From contig NZ_OY781460.1 in assembly GCF_963676855.1 (NCBI RefSeq), positions 1,651,520 to 1,715,519 on the forward strand: DNA of 64,000 nucleotides. Reading direction: 5' to 3'. Below, piece after piece: positions 9,244 to 17,790 of this stretch. This DNA is from an uncultured Anaeromusa sp. Lineage in GTDB: Bacteria > Bacillota > Negativicutes > Anaeromusales > Anaeromusaceae. The notes under the pieces are model-generated. The model saw only the letters and a list, made by a program, of their open reading frames with translations, made no database searches and was not told where the DNA came from. Position numbers and translations under genes: made by a program. Position 1 is the stretch's first letter. The number at the start of each line of letters is the position of its first letter.

Positions 9244-10785
9244 GTGACCAAACTTAAGACGCCAGTAGCTCTGGTCATTTTGGATGGCTGGGGCTTAGGG
9301 CGCCAGGATGACGCCAATAACGCCATTGTGCAGGCAAAAACGCCGCACATGACCCTGTTGTCGGAGATGTATCCCACTACAAGCCTGCAGTGCTCCGGCG
9401 AAGCCGTCGGCTTGCCGGAAGGGCAAATGGGCAACTCCGAAGTAGGACATTTAAACATTGGCGCAGGCCGTGTGGTGTATCAGGAGCTGACTCGTATTAC
9501 CAAAGCCATTCGGGACGGAGAGTTTTTCAAAAACCCCGTACTGTGCCAGGTGATGGATCAGGTGGCGGCTAAAGGAACGGCGCTTCACTTGATGGGACTT
9601 CTTTCCGATGGCGGCGTGCATAGTCATGAAAATCATGTGTATGCGTTGTTACGCATGGCCAAGGAGCGCGGTATTGAAAAAGTCTATGTTCATGCCTTTT
9701 TGGACGGGCGCGATGTGCCGCCATCCAGTGCACCGCAATATTTGGACGGCTTAGCTGCCAAAATGCAGGAATATGGTGTGGGCTGTATTTCGACTATTTC
9801 TGGCCGCTACTACGCTATGGATCGTGATAAGCGTTGGGAACGGGTGGAAAAAGCCTACCGCACCATGGTTTGCCGTGACGGGTTTGCGGCTCCAAGTGTA
9901 AAAGAAGCGATTGAACGCGCTTACGAACGAGGGGAAACAGACGAATTTGTGCAGCCTACGGCCATTGCCGGTTGCGGCGACTGTGGCATGCAAGCGGGCG
10001 ACGGCGCTATTTTCTTCAATTTCCGTCCAGATCGGGCGCGTCAATTGACACGGGTATTCGTGGATCCGAATTTTGACGGCTTTAAGCGCGTTTGCGGCGC
10101 TGGCGAAATAGTCTTTGCCACTCTGACCCAGTATGAAGAGGCGTTGGATGTGCCGGTGGCGTACAAGCCGCAATACCTGAAACAGACATTGGGCGAAGTG
10201 TTCAGCGAACACGGCTGCCGCCAACTGCGCATTGCGGAAACGGAAAAATACGCCCATGTGACCTTTTTCTTTTCTGGCGGTGAAGAAAAACCTTTTACAG
10301 GAGAAGAGCGCATTCTTGTGCCTTCGCCTAAAGTGGCCACCTATGATTTGCAGCCGGAAATGAGCGCGGTAGAGGTGACAGATCGTTTGGTAGCGGAAAT
10401 TAAAGCCGCTAAATACGACTTGATCATCTTGAACTATGCTAATGGCGACATGGTAGGGCACACTGGCAAACTAGACGCCGCTATTAAGGCGGTAGAGACC
10501 GTAGACACATGCATGGGTCGTATCACGGCTGCCATGCGGGAACGGGGGGGCGTCACCTTGGTGACCGCCGACCACGGCAACGCAGAGCAGATGGTGGACC
10601 CGCAGACAGGCGGAGCCTATACTGCGCATACCACTAATGAAGTGCCTTTGATTCTGGTGTCTGAAGCCCATAAGGGGCAATCCTTGCAGGCGGGGAGTCT
10701 GTGCGATCTGTCACCGACCATTTTGGCTTTGGCAGGTTTGCCGCAGCCAGAGGAAATGACAGGGCGAAGCTTGCTGCAAAAATAA
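9244..10785 (+). CDS. gpmI: 2,3-bisphosphoglycerate-independent phosphoglycerate mutase
   Basis: Interconverts 3- and 2-phosphoglycerate using two metal ions (Mn2+ in Firmicutes), without the bisphosphoglycerate cofactor. The 513-residue protein starts at GTG behind AAAAGGGGG. It shows the N-terminal metal site LVILDGWG, the phosphorylated serine in MGNSEVGHLNIGAG, FLDGRDVPP, FFNFRPDRARQL, and the C-terminal metal ligands in NYANGDMVGHTG and TADHGNAEQM. Length matches the family (about 510). It is positioned between tpiA and eno. Confidence 0.96.
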   Translation: MTKLKTPVALVILDGWGLGRQDDANNAIVQAKTPHMTLLSEMYPTTSLQCSGEAVGLPEGQMGNSEVGHLNIGAGRVVYQELTRITKAIRDGEFFKNPVLCQVMDQVAAKGTALHLMGLLSDGGVHSHENHVYALLRMAKERGIEKVYVHAFLDGRDVPPSSAPQYLDGLAAKMQEYGVGCISTISGRYYAMDRDKRWERVEKAYRTMVCRDGFAAPSVKEAIERAYERGETDEFVQPTAIAGCGDCGMQAGDGAIFFNFRPDRARQLTRVFVDPNFDGFKRVCGAGEIVFATLTQYEEALDVPVAYKPQYLKQTLGEVFSEHGCRQLRIAETEKYAHVTFFFSGGEEKPFTGEERILVPSPKVATYDLQPEMSAVEVTDRLVAEIKAAKYDLIILNYANGDMVGHTGKLDAAIKAVETVDTCMGRITAAMRERGGVTLVTADHGNAEQMVDPQTGGAYTAHTTNEVPLILVSEAHKGQSLQAGSLCDLSPTILALAGLPQPEEMTGRSLLQK

Positions 10786-12099
<1,314 letters not shown>

Positions 12100-12112
12100 T
12101 TCGAAGCATGAT

Positions 12113-12149
12113 AAAAGCCGCAGGGAAACAGTGTTTCCTTGCGGCTTTT
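12113..12149 (+). terminator. Rho-independent terminator after eno
   Basis: AAAAGCCGCAGGGAAAC pairs with the mirror arm GTTTCCTTGCGGCTTTT around a short loop; the right arm ends in a T-run. It ends the glycolytic transcription block. Confidence 0.9.
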
Positions 12150-12235
12150 GAGCTTTTGAGGAGAACAGATTTGCTTGAACAAGAGTCGCGGCGAGAATCG
12201 GAGGGTATGCAGGAAGGGGACGTTTGCACAGCGAC

Positions 12236-12286
12236 GGCACGTGAAGTGCCTAGTGCCGGCAATACCAAGGATGGTATAATTGCCGG
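12236..12286. other. Two tandem hairpins between eno and the HD-GYP gene
   Basis: GGCAC/GTGCC with a 5-nt loop is followed by CCGGCAAT/ATTGCCGG with an ACC/GGT inner helix. No convincing gene covers 12150-12350, so this could be a small RNA or a repeat remnant. Function unknown. Confidence 0.35.
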
Positions 12287-12349
12287 TCTCCACCGAGAAA
12301 ATGCCAGAGGTAGCAGAGAGAACAATAGATTACCGTGAGAACCTTTCTC

Positions 12350-12394
12350 CCCAAAATAAAAAATCCCCTTAGGCGCAAAGGCCGTCAGGGGATT
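12350..12394 (-). terminator. Terminator facing the HD-GYP gene
   Basis: Read on the minus strand, AATCCCCT pairs with AGGGGATT around an 18-nt loop and is followed by TTTTTATTTT. It lies beyond the end of the minus-strand HD-GYP gene, with a repeat element in between. Confidence 0.7.
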
Positions 12395-12409
12395 GACTAA
12401 GCGTATTGA

Positions 12410-12470
12410 TTAGCAAGGTGCCAACTCCTGTCTCCCTTGCTAACGGGAGGTGCCGCCGTAGCGGCGGAGA
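12410..12470. repeat. Compound palindromic repeat
   Basis: TTAGCAAGG pairs with CCTTGCTAA, directly followed by a second palindrome GCCGC-CGTA-GCGGC. The two-hairpin arrangement resembles REP-like intergenic elements of Negativicutes, from memory of the family rather than a search. At 12481-12530 a one-armed relative of the CTCTGTTACT repeat family described elsewhere in the window follows. Confidence 0.5.
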
Positions 12471-12530
12471 AATTCAAAAAGTCACTGGCTTTTCTCTGTT
12501 ACTCAGTTACTTTATGTTATGTTTTCTCTC

Positions 12531-13175
12531 TTAAATCCTCCGGTACACCGTTGCGGCATGCTCTGCATCGCGTCCCAAGGCGTGAACAAAGGCCTTTACT
12601 ACTTCAGGGTCAAAGGCCATGCCGGACAAGCTTAAAAGCTCCTGCACCGCCTCGGATTTGGTTTTTACCCAATTCTGTGTGCAGGGGTTGATAAAACGAT
12701 CATAATGGTTTGCTACGGCCAGAATGCGCGCGCCTAAGGGGATGTTAACCCCTTTGAGGCGTTTAGGATAGCCTTTGCCGTCCCAACGTTCATGGTGGTA
12801 CCGTATGTAAGGGATGATTTCTTGAAAACAAGGTATGTTTTCAAGCATATAGCTACCGGCATTGCAGTGGCTTTTGTAATTTGTAGCCTCACGCGGTGTC
12901 ACATATGGCATCTTAGTGATAATTGCATTCGGTACTGTCAACTGACCGATATCATGCAACAAGGCGGCTACACGGATGCGTTCCAGCTCTTCGCGGGGTA
13001 AGCCCAGCTTAGCGGCAATGCTCATGGCATAATTAGCCACTTGGCAACAATGCTGGTATAATTTGCTGTTTTTCATTTCAATGAGACGCAGGAAAAAATC
13101 CAAGGTCTGCCGGTTTGTCTCTGGATCACCGGGATACATGCCGGGATCATGCAATAATGTAAGCATACTGTCCAT
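12531..13175 (-). CDS. HD-GYP domain protein (probable c-di-GMP phosphodiesterase)
   Basis: The 214-residue protein is essentially one HD-GYP domain: HDIGQL around residue 70, then HHERWDGKGYP with the GYP signature, and LAVANHYDRF. HD-GYP domains hydrolyse cyclic di-GMP, which would link it to the motility genes beginning on the opposite strand. No receiver, PAS or membrane segment is seen. The ATG at 13175 follows GAAAGG by 6 nt; an in-frame TTG two codons upstream lies too close to it. Some HD-GYP proteins are non-catalytic, so the activity is inferred. Confidence 0.8.
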   Translation of the reverse strand: MDSMLTLLHDPGMYPGDPETNRQTLDFFLRLIEMKNSKLYQHCCQVANYAMSIAAKLGLPREELERIRVAALLHDIGQLTVPNAIITKMPYVTPREATNYKSHCNAGSYMLENIPCFQEIIPYIRYHHERWDGKGYPKRLKGVNIPLGARILAVANHYDRFINPCTQNWVKTKSEAVQELLSLSGMAFDPEVVKAFVHALGRDAEHAATVYRRI

Positions 13176-13368
13176 AAGCAACCTTTCTAGCGTGCTTGGT
13201 GTCAGCCAAATGTAAAGGCATTACAGGGGGGATTCTTCAGTAAGAGAAATCCCACTCTATGGAAGTTTGGCTGTTAAATGGCAGAATCCTGCCGGCACAG
13301 GTAAAAAATATACCACTTCCGGGAAAATAAATCAAATGTCCTATTTTTCAAAAAACAATATGAGTTTT

Positions 13369-13397
13369 TTGCCAGGTGGATTATTTCATGATACACT
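13369..13397 (+). promoter_or_regulatory. Candidate sigma-A promoter of the flagellar regulatory genes
   Basis: TTGCCA, a 17-nt spacer, then TACACT, about 55 nt upstream of the YvyF-like start. The rest of 13182-13368 shows no gene. Confidence 0.45.
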
Positions 13398-13452
13398 AGA
13401 AACACAATCAATTTACTTATTATAGCATAGCGCAGACAGAGAGGGGATCCGT

Positions 13453-13839
13453 ATGAGCTTAGGAAATTGCTCAGAATGTGGAAAGCTGTACATGGAAAAT
13501 CCACAGAAGCTTTGTAGGGACTGCCTGGATCGGGTGGATGAGGAAGAAAAGAAAATTGCCGAATACCTGCGGAAGGTGAGCAAGGCAGGAGTGCAGCAAA
13601 TTCAGCAAGCTACAGGCGTGCGGGAAAAGACGATTAATCGCATGTTGAAGCAAGGACGGTTGTTTGGTGATTTTACAGTGGAATATCCTTGCGAGATGTG
13701 TGGCACGATTATTACGGAAGGCCGGGTTTGCGTGGCGTGTCTGAGAAGCCTAGAAGGCGAGTCAGCAGTTCAAGGGAAGTCATTGGAAGAGTCAATCCGG
13801 GAAAAACGTCGCATGTATACCAGTGACCGAAAAAATTAA
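13453..13839 (+). CDS. YvyF-like flagellar operon zinc-ribbon protein
   Basis: A 128-residue protein with an N-terminal CSECGKLY...CRDC zinc ribbon, a helix-turn-helix-like middle (AGVQQIQQATGVREKTINRML) split here as AGVQQIQQATG and REKTINRML, and a second CEMCGT...CVAC ribbon. The layout matches the TIGR03826/YvyF family found upstream of flgM in Firmicutes. A regulatory or assembly role is suspected from position; the biochemical role is unknown. SD GAGAGGGG precedes the ATG. A terminator separates it from flgM. Confidence 0.75.
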   Translation: MSLGNCSECGKLYMENPQKLCRDCLDRVDEEEKKIAEYLRKVSKAGVQQIQQATGVREKTINRMLKQGRLFGDFTVEYPCEMCGTIITEGRVCVACLRSLEGESAVQGKSLEESIREKRRMYTSDRKN

Positions 13840-13850
13840 GATTTTTTTGC

Positions 13851-13880
13851 ACCAGGGATTAATGTCCCTGGTTTTTTTTT
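13851..13880 (+). terminator. Terminator between yvyF-like gene and flgM
   Basis: ACCAGGGA, 6-nt loop, TCCCTGGT, then nine Ts. Confidence 0.88.
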
Positions 13881-13886
13881 CGATAG
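13860..13886 (+). promoter_or_regulatory. Candidate sigma-28 promoter of flgM
   Basis: TAAT, 15 nt, then TTCGATAG, the same geometry as the stronger sigma-28 boxes before flagellin and fliD in this window. It overlaps the terminator hairpin, so it is less certain than the others. Confidence 0.4.
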
Positions 13887-13940
13887 AATAAATGAGCAAG
13901 GTATGGCAGACTTGCTAGTGGGGAAAGAGGAGTGTTGAGT

Positions 13941-14225
13941 ATGAATGTATCTGGAAGCCATTTTCAGGGCATCCTGAAACTATACGGAGAACAGACTAAA
14001 GTTAACCGGACTCTGAAGACGGAAGCGGCTGCTGCGGCTAAGTCGTCGGATTCACTCGTTTTGTCGCCCAAGGCCCAGGAATTTGCCGGTATGTTGGCAA
14101 AACTGCAGCAAACGCCGGAAGTTCGGCCCGAGGTGGTACAGCGTCTATCGGCACAAGTGGAAAGTGGCGAGTACCGTGTGGACTCTGTTGCAGTGGCGAA
14201 GAATCTGTTGGCAGGAGCCGACTGA
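13941..14225 (+). CDS. flgM: Anti-sigma-28 factor FlgM
   Basis: Small 94-residue protein that should bind and hold the flagellar sigma factor until the hook is finished. The C-terminal half (LSPKAQEFAGML, then VQRLSAQVESGEYRVDS and the VAKNLL end) is the FlgM family domain; the N-terminal half is disordered-looking and alanine-rich. The ATG at 13941 lies 8 nt after GAGGAG and was preferred over an upstream in-frame GTG at 13932 that overlaps the SD. flgN follows 16 nt downstream, the usual flgM-flgN pair. Confidence 0.85.
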   Translation: MNVSGSHFQGILKLYGEQTKVNRTLKTEAAAAAKSSDSLVLSPKAQEFAGMLAKLQQTPEVRPEVVQRLSAQVESGEYRVDSVAVAKNLLAGAD

Positions 14226-14241
14226 GAGGTAGAGTGCGCCT

Positions 14242-14730
14242 ATGGAGCTTTGGGACGAGTTGCAGCAGATTCTAGAGGAGCTGTTGCAAATATACCAAGC
14301 CTTGCTGCAATGTGGTGAGGGGAAAAAACAACTTCTGCTTTCTAAGCCGGCGCCAGCGGAGTTGGAAGCCGTTGTAAAACGAGAAGAGGAGTTGCTTTTA
14401 CAAGCTGGGATGCTGGAGCAAAAAAAGCAAAAAGTCAGCCGGGCGTTAGCCAAGCAACATGGAAAAGGCGATGTTTTGTTACCGCTATTCCAGCTTGTTT
14501 TGCTGGCGCCGGCTTATTTTATTCAAGACCGCATTAAAGAGTGGGCGCGCCAAGTTTCTCCAATACTTAAAGAGTTGCAGGATCTTAATGTGATGAATGG
14601 GCGTTTTTTAGAGCAAGCCTCCCAATTCGTGCAGTACCAGATTAATCTTCTTAGCCAGGTAACTACGGAAATTAACTACGCTCCAGGAGGGCAGAAAACG
14701 AAGGCTCGCAAGTTTGAAGGCAGAGGGTAA
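14242..14730 (+). CDS. flgN: FlgN-family flagellar chaperone
   Basis: A 162-residue, largely alpha-helical, glutamine- and leucine-rich protein with heptad-like spacing, matching FlgN export chaperones that guard the hook-junction proteins FlgK and FlgL. Position right after flgM is the family's usual one. The sequence is divergent, so the assignment leans on length, helicity and neighbourhood. flgK and flgL themselves are not in the window. Confidence 0.72.
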   Translation: MELWDELQQILEELLQIYQALLQCGEGKKQLLLSKPAPAELEAVVKREEELLLQAGMLEQKKQKVSRALAKQHGKGDVLLPLFQLVLLAPAYFIQDRIKEWARQVSPILKELQDLNVMNGRFLEQASQFVQYQINLLSQVTTEINYAPGGQKTKARKFEGRG

Positions 14731-14735
14731 TGTTA

Positions 14736-14771
14736 AACAAAAGGCTCGCCGTTTTAGGTGAGCTTTTGTTG
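14736..14771 (+). terminator. Terminator after flgN
   Basis: AACAAAAGGCTCGCC pairs with GGTGAGCTTTTGTT around a GTTTTA loop, ending in a T-rich arm. The 127 nt from here to fliW are A/T-rich and probably hold its promoter, but I see no clear -35 and -10 pair. Confidence 0.75.
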
Positions 14772-14898
14772 CTGTTAAAGAAGACTGCATAGCTGATTTT
14801 GGGAAGAATTTGTGATTTAGAATTGGTGGCTTTGTTGGAGCGGCTTTTCAGTGTACAATATATATATAGAAGAATACTGAGCGACAAGGGGGATTTTC

Positions 14899-15342
14899 AT
14901 GAAAATTCAATCAACCCGTTTTGGTGAACTGGATGTAGCAGAAGATGCTGTGATTCATTTTTCCCAAGGCTTGCCCGGTTTCCCGGAAGAATATCATTTT
15001 GCACTGTTGCCGCAGGGCGAAGATAGCCCATTTTTCTTTCTGCAATCTACGCAGGATCCTAACCTTACTTTTTTGCTGGTAGAACCTTTCTCGTTCTTTG
15101 CGGAATACCATTTTGAAATCGACGACAAACTGGCAACGCAGTTAGGCTTATCTGCGGAGCATCCTCCTATGGCTTTATGTATTGTGAATGTGCCCAAAGG
15201 AAAAATGCAGGATATGACAGCCAATTTGAGCGCTCCGATTGTCATTAACCGCTTTTCCAGACTGGGGAGGCAGGTTGTGCTGACTGATACATCCTATTCC
15301 TTGCGGCAGCGTCTTTATATGGCCCAAGAAGGAGGCCAATAA
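14899..15342 (+). CDS. fliW: Flagellar assembly factor FliW (copy 1)
   Basis: A 147-residue FliW: it binds free flagellin and, when released, allosterically blocks CsrA so that flagellin translation can proceed. Family features are the N-terminal TRFGELDVAEDAVIHF, the LPGFPEEYHFALLP segment, and DLTAN-like APIVINRFSRLGRQV near the C-terminus. SD AAGGGGG precedes the ATG. csrA starts 2 nt after its stop, so the antagonist pair is translated together. Confidence 0.93.
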   Translation: MKIQSTRFGELDVAEDAVIHFSQGLPGFPEEYHFALLPQGEDSPFFFLQSTQDPNLTFLLVEPFSFFAEYHFEIDDKLATQLGLSAEHPPMALCIVNVPKGKMQDMTANLSAPIVINRFSRLGRQVVLTDTSYSLRQRLYMAQEGGQ

Positions 15343-15343
15343 C

Positions 15344-15568
15344 ATGCTTGTTTTGACTCGCAAAGTGGGCAGCCGCATTATTATTGACAATGATATCATA
15401 GTGACCGTGGCCGATGTCAAAGGAGATAGCGTGCGTTTGGCGATTGATGCACCTAAGGATATCCGTATTTATCGCGGCGAGATTTACGATGCTATTGTCG
15501 CAGAAAATAAACAGTCGCCCTTGCCGGCAGGGGCGATCGATTTAAGTCAACTGCCCAAAGGAAAATAG
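15344..15568 (+). CDS. csrA: Carbon storage regulator CsrA
   Basis: A 74-residue RNA-binding repressor that blocks translation by binding GGA motifs over SD sequences. It starts with the canonical MLVLTRKVGSRIII and has the APKDIRIYRGEIY segment containing the RNA-contacting arginine. SD GAAGGAGG lies at the end of fliW. In this window the natural target is the flagellin leader 850 nt downstream, which carries a GGA hairpin and a GGA in its SD. Confidence 0.95.
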   Translation: MLVLTRKVGSRIIIDNDIIVTVADVKGDSVRLAIDAPKDIRIYRGEIYDAIVAENKQSPLPAGAIDLSQLPKGK

Positions 15569-15602
15569 AAAATGGTAATCACAACACAATGTGTGAATAA
15601 TT

Positions 15603-15638
15603 AGAAAAATCTCCAGCAAGAAGAGGTTTTTCTTTTTT
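15603..15638 (+). terminator. Terminator after csrA
   Basis: AGAAAAATCTC pairs with GAGGTTTTTCT (one G-T pair) and is followed by TTTTT. fliW2 begins 46 nt later and may have its own promoter or depend on read-through. Confidence 0.65.
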
Positions 15639-15683
15639 ATTGTCGAAGTAAGAAAATGGTAATTTTAGAAAGGGGTGAAGTAT

Positions 15684-16145
15684 ATGCAAATCAAGTCGAC
15701 TCGTTTTGGCGAATTCGAGGTGTCAGAAGAATTGGTAGTTCAGTTCCCAGAAGGGCTTCCAGGGTTTGAGGATCAAAAGCAATTTGCATTTCTCCCTTAC
15801 ACGGTGGAGGAAGACAATAGTCCTTTCGCGTATATGCAATCGGTGCAGGATCCCGATTTGACCCTGCTTTTGGCAGATCCGTTTTTGTTTTTCAAACACT
15901 ACTCGCTGGATTTGAATGATGAAGACGCAGCACAGTTGGGACTGAGCAATTACGAAGAAACCGCAGCTATTTATGGAGTGGTGGCGGTGCCGGAGAAAAT
16001 AGAACAAATGACCGTTAACCTTGTAGCCCCGATCGTGGTGAACTGGAAAGAGCAGAAGGGCATGCAAATTATTTTGAATCGCAGTCCTTATAGCACTAAA
16101 CATCGCCTCTTTCCGCTAGGGCTACCTCAGCAGCAAATGAAGTAG
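15684..16145 (+). CDS. Flagellar assembly factor FliW (copy 2)
   Basis: A second FliW-family protein of 153 residues, with TRFGEFEVSEELVVQFPEG and LPGFEDQKQFAFLPY matching copy 1 position by position, and VAPIVVNWKEQKGMQI near the end. The ATG at 15684 follows AAAGGGG by 8 nt; an in-frame GTG at 15675 overlaps the SD. Two FliW copies around one CsrA are unusual; this one may watch a different partner (for example a second flagellin or a FliD-like protein) or have lost CsrA binding. Confidence 0.9.
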   Translation: MQIKSTRFGEFEVSEELVVQFPEGLPGFEDQKQFAFLPYTVEEDNSPFAYMQSVQDPDLTLLLADPFLFFKHYSLDLNDEDAAQLGLSNYEETAAIYGVVAVPEKIEQMTVNLVAPIVVNWKEQKGMQIILNRSPYSTKHRLFPLGLPQQQMK

Positions 16146-16164
16146 AGGCACAGGGGGCCAAAAC

Positions 16165-16276
16165 TTCACACAGAGGGTCAGAGAAAAGCCAGAGGGAACA
16201 GAGAAATAAATTGAATCGAATATTCTCTCTGGAATCTCTTTGGTTTTCTCTATTCCCTCTATATACTCTGTGTGAA
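16165..16276. repeat. Dispersed palindromic repeat, copy with both arms
   Basis: TTCACACAGAG at the left is mirrored by CTCTGTGTGAA at the right, with the arms (CAGAGAAAAGCCAGAG and CTCTTTGGTTTTCTC) continuing the imperfect pairing across about 112 nt. Similar CACAGAG/TAACAGAG blocks recur at 12481, 34134, 38695, 39969 and 42531. It lies upstream of the flagellin promoter and contains no gene. Confidence 0.75.
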
Positions 16277-16318
16277 CGTCTAATCCTAAAATTTTTCATC
16301 TTTTTCGCAAAAAACTCT

Positions 16319-16345
16319 TAAGTCCATTTTGCATCCTTGCGATAT
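16319..16345 (+). promoter_or_regulatory. Sigma-28 promoter of flagellin
   Basis: TAAG, 15 nt, TGCGATAT, close to the TAAA-N15-GCCGATAA consensus and matching the box before fliD. It would give a leader of roughly 100 nt. Confidence 0.75.
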
Positions 16346-16411
16346 ACCTATTGAAACCGGGAACACGAAGTCTAGTCGGCGGCCGACGGCGAAAGCTTCT
16401 GCCCACAATAA

Positions 16412-16446
16412 AGGGCAAGGATGCCCTAATTGAAAATTCAAGGAGG
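16412..16446 (+). promoter_or_regulatory. CsrA-type binding sites in the flagellin leader
   Basis: A hairpin AGGGC-AAGGAT-GCCCT (16412-16427) shows GGA in its loop, the ideal CsrA presentation. A second AAGGA overlaps the SD AAGGAGG (16440-16446), 9 nt before the ATG. This mirrors the two-site arrangement known for Bacillus hag. Occupation of both sites would shut off ribosome access. Confidence 0.7.
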
Positions 16447-16455
16447 AAAAACAAA

Positions 16456-17625
16456 ATGATTATCAACCACAATATGATGGCGATGAACACCTACAACAAA
16501 TTGTCTTCCAACAACGCTGCTGCGTCCAAATCTTTGGAAAAACTGTCTTCGGGTCTGCGTATCAATCGTGCTGCTGATGACGCTTCCGGATTGGCAATTT
16601 CCGAAAAAATGCGCGGTCAGATTCGCGGCTTGGACCAAGGCACTAGCAATGCTCAAAACGGCATTTCCTTGATTCAGACGGCTGAAGGCGCTCTGACGGA
16701 AACTCACAGCATTCTGCAACGTATGCGTGAACTGGCTGTGCAGTCTTCCAATGATACCAATACCGATTCGGATCGCAACGAGATCCAAAAGGAAATCAAT
16801 CAGCTCACCGATGAGATTGACCGCATTGCTAACACTACGGAATTCAATACCAAGGCGTTGCTGAAAGGCGACCTGAAGGGCGTCGCTGGTTCGGTTGTTG
16901 CTACGTATAATTTGGTTTCCTCGAATGCAGCAGTGAGTGCCGCATTGACGTTGACTTCTGTATTGACTGGCTTAGGATCATCGTTGAGCGATACCGTACG
17001 TGTTCGTTTGACTACTAAAGACCCTGCATCTACTGGTTCTGTTACAATTACTTTCTCTGCTTCCTCTGCACTAGGTAATATCACTTTGTGCGCTGGATCT
17101 TTAGGAACTATTTCTTTGAGTGGTGGTACTGTTATTGGTACCTTTGACATGGCTGACATGCAAGCCGGTGATACTCTTACGTTTAGTCTGACTGGTGCAG
17201 AAGCTGCTGTTACGACTGACAATGCATTGCATTTACAGGTAGGAGCTAACACTGCGCAAGAAATTACAGTTGGTATTGGCGATATGCAGGCCCAATCTTT
17301 GGGTATTAAATCCGGCGCTACCTATATGAATGTAAGCAATCAATTTGGGGCCGAAGCTTCCATTACCCGTATTGATGCCGCTATTCAAAAGGTGTCGAGC
17401 GAACGCTCGAAAATGGGTGCTGTGCAAAATCGTCTGGAACACACCATCAACAACCTGTCGACGGCTAGCGAAAATATTTCTTCCGCCGAATCCCGCATTC
17501 GCGATGTAGATATGGCGAAGGAAATGATGAACTACCAGAAGACCAGCATTCTGCAACAGGCTGCGACTTCCATGTTGGCGCAGGCCAATCAGCAGCCGCA
17601 GAACGTGCTTAAATTGCTGCAATAA
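16456..17625 (+). CDS. hag: Flagellin
   Basis: Filament subunit of 389 residues. The N-terminal D0/D1 region (MIINHNMMAMNTYNKL, then SSGLRINRAADDASGLAISE) and C-terminal region (SAESRIRDVDMAKEMM, ending NVLKLLQ) are typical. The middle, about residues 140-290, is a serine/threonine-rich variable region that would be the glycosylated surface. The ATG at 16456 follows the AAGGAGG SD; upstream in-frame starts would not begin with the flagellin N-terminus. It has no signal peptide, as expected for type III export. The glycosylation genes directly downstream suggest a pseudaminic acid-type coat. Confidence 0.96.
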   Translation: MIINHNMMAMNTYNKLSSNNAAASKSLEKLSSGLRINRAADDASGLAISEKMRGQIRGLDQGTSNAQNGISLIQTAEGALTETHSILQRMRELAVQSSNDTNTDSDRNEIQKEINQLTDEIDRIANTTEFNTKALLKGDLKGVAGSVVATYNLVSSNAAVSAALTLTSVLTGLGSSLSDTVRVRLTTKDPASTGSVTITFSASSALGNITLCAGSLGTISLSGGTVIGTFDMADMQAGDTLTFSLTGAEAAVTTDNALHLQVGANTAQEITVGIGDMQAQSLGIKSGATYMNVSNQFGAEASITRIDAAIQKVSSERSKMGAVQNRLEHTINNLSTASENISSAESRIRDVDMAKEMMNYQKTSILQQAATSMLAQANQQPQNVLKLLQ

Positions 17626-17660
17626 AATCCAAGGTTCCTTCTTAACAGCTTAACTGATTA

Positions 17661-17704
17661 ATGAAAATCGCCTCCCTCCAGATTGGTGTGGGGGCGATTT
17701 TCAT
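17661..17704 (+). terminator. Terminator after flagellin
   Basis: ATGAAAATCGCC pairs with GGCGATTTTCAT around a G/T-rich loop; the arm itself supplies the T-run. Confidence 0.75.
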
Positions 17705-17790
17705 AAGTTTTAGATGTCAAGTCTTGCATTGGATTCAGGACGCTGCTGTAATGACAGTAAAGAGAAAAAATGCAATGAAGGTGGATGAAA

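Noticed and set aside
13182..13368. c-di-GMP riboswitch before the flagellar regulatory genes
   Set aside because: The conserved GEMM loop sequences are not present, although motility genes are common GEMM targets.
16351..16455. N-terminal extension of flagellin
   Set aside because: Flagellins begin at the MIINHN-type sequence; the extension covers the leader hairpin and SD.
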